This document shows, one piece after another, positions 63,262-64,000 of a stretch of 64,000 nucleotides of DNA. Location of the stretch: positions 497,476 through 561,475 of the forward strand of contig NZ_LMDP01000001.1 of assembly GCF_001425835.1 (NCBI RefSeq). The letters run 5' to 3'. This DNA is from Afipia sp. Root123D2 (GTDB taxonomy: Bacteria > Pseudomonadota > Alphaproteobacteria > Rhizobiales > Xanthobacteraceae). The number at the start of each line of letters is the position of its first letter. Position 1 is the first letter of the stretch. The position numbers were made by a program, and so were the translations under genes. The notes under the pieces were generated by a model. The model searched no databases, was not told the origin of the DNA, and worked only from the letters and a program-made list of their open reading frames with translations.

Positions 63262-64000
63262 CAGTACCTTCAATCATTGTGACGGGCGCATGCGGTTTTG
63301 TGGGGTTCTATCTTGTTAAGCAACTGCACGAAGCGGGATATCCAGTTCTTGCTGTCGACAAGGGGCTGACCGATGAGGCCGAGTATCTTATCAAGAGCGG
63401 GATTTCATTTGCGGCCGTCGATATAACCAAGGAAGAGGAATTCGATAGATTACCGAAAGATGGTATATCTGCGTTTATCAATCTGGCTTGCGTTCAGCCG
63501 GCGAATATGCCGACAGACGAATCCGACCCTGCGATATATGTCAGCGTCAATACGTTAGGGGTCGCGAACATTCTGAAGTACTGTCGCAAAAATAATATCA
63601 CGAAAATGCTTCATACGATTTCACACAGGAATGTACAGGGCCTGTGGGAGCGTGGCGAGAAGATCACCGAAGATTCTCCGCGTGCGATCAAGTATACTGG
63701 AAAATTTTCACTGTTCAGTATTTCCGAGAGTGCCGCTGCAGACATCATCGAGTACTACAACCAACAGCATGGTATGAACTGTGTAATATTTCGGCTTCCG
63801 TCGGTGTATGGTTTTGGCCACCACGAAAGCTTTTTGGTGAACGGCAAGGGGGTCAAGACCGGCCTTGGCGTATTCATTGAAAATGCCGCGGCTGGGAAGC
63901 CTATTGAGGTGTGGGGAGATCCAGGGCGTGGCCGCGATGTAATCTACGTAAAGGACGTTGTCGCGGCGATCATCCTCGCGATCAGGAATGAGAATGCAAG
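63258..64000 (+). CDS. NAD-dependent epimerase/dehydratase-like protein, partial at window end
   Basis: ATG 63258 overlaps the asnB-like stop (ATGA), and the frame runs open to the window edge (247 codons seen). VTGACGFVGFYLVKQL is the Rossmann loop of extended SDRs, FRLPSVYGFGHHESFLVNG and WGDPGRGRDVIYVKDVVAAI are later family motifs. The expected YxxxK active pair is absent: the aligned positions are Phe153 and Glu157 (FSISE). The serine region is HTISHRNVQG instead of SSSAVYG. It may have lost epimerase chemistry or do a different reaction. Confidence 0.82.
   Translation, partial: MTVPSIIVTGACGFVGFYLVKQLHEAGYPVLAVDKGLTDEAEYLIKSGISFAAVDITKEEEFDRLPKDGISAFINLACVQPANMPTDESDPAIYVSVNTLGVANILKYCRKNNITKMLHTISHRNVQGLWERGEKITEDSPRAIKYTGKFSLFSISESAAADIIEYYNQQHGMNCVIFRLPSVYGFGHHESFLVNGKGVKTGLGVFIENAAAGKPIEVWGDPGRGRDVIYVKDVVAAIILAIRNENA

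Overview
The window looks like a chromosome segment of an alphaproteobacterium of the Bradyrhizobium/Rhodopseudomonas/Afipia group. It is GC-rich, uses many overlapping ATGA/GTGA gene junctions, and carries proteins typical of that group: an LpcC-type core mannosyltransferase, small conserved proteins and dispersed GC-rich palindromes. Family assignments come from reading translated sequence by eye; no database search was run.

Region 1 (1-23.1 kb) is an exopolysaccharide/O-antigen locus. It has the end of a WecC-type UDP-sugar dehydrogenase, a Gfo/Idh oxidoreductase, two left-handed beta-helix acyltransferases, a Wzx-like flippase, two DegT aminotransferases, an NAD epimerase, three glycosyltransferases, an acyltransferase-3 protein, a Wzy/WaaL-like polymerase and two methyltransferases. 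Embedded in it are two paralogous beta-helix proteins. One has a Sec signal peptide. The other is fused to Ig-like repeats and an RTX-type C-terminus and sits directly before its likely type I exporter (PrtD/PrtE-like). Very AT-rich gaps interrupt the cluster.

Region 2 (23.2-36.8 kb) is mostly housekeeping: a PPP phosphatase, a VanZ-like protein, two galE genes, a cold-shock gene with a structured leader and 3' region, a hydrolase, an amidase, a fumarylacetoacetase-like enzyme, an MsbA-like ABC exporter and several very small genes. Two of the small genes form a paralogous pair. Three GC-rich palindromic repeats lie between genes.

Region 3 (36.9-51.1 kb) is the lipopolysaccharide core locus: lpcC, a hybrid sensor kinase, waaF-gmhA-gmhB facing hldD-hldE, an O-antigen ligase-like gene, a CapD-type sugar-nucleotide dehydratase, a WecA-like initiating transferase and a GT4 glycosyltransferase. 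It supplies ADP-heptose, joins it to the core and starts and ligates O-chains.

Region 4 (51.2-56.0 kb) is AT-richer and accessory. It has a transglutaminase-like membrane protein, a lambda-Red-like recombination pair (YqaJ exonuclease plus an ERF annealing protein fused to an HNH-like module), a small divergent XRE regulator with a palindromic operator, and a metallo-beta-lactamase-fold hydrolase. No integrase or phage structural gene is present.

Region 5 (56.4-64.0 kb) is a second polysaccharide operon. It opens with a winged-helix regulator and a NusG/RfaH paralog. An ops-like element lies in the following leader, then WlbA, a WbpD-like acetyltransferase, an epimerase, an aminotransferase, an asparagine-synthetase-like amidotransferase and a truncated epimerase-like gene lacking the usual Tyr/Lys pair. 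This set resembles the pathway to 2,3-diacetamido-2,3-dideoxy-uronic acids.
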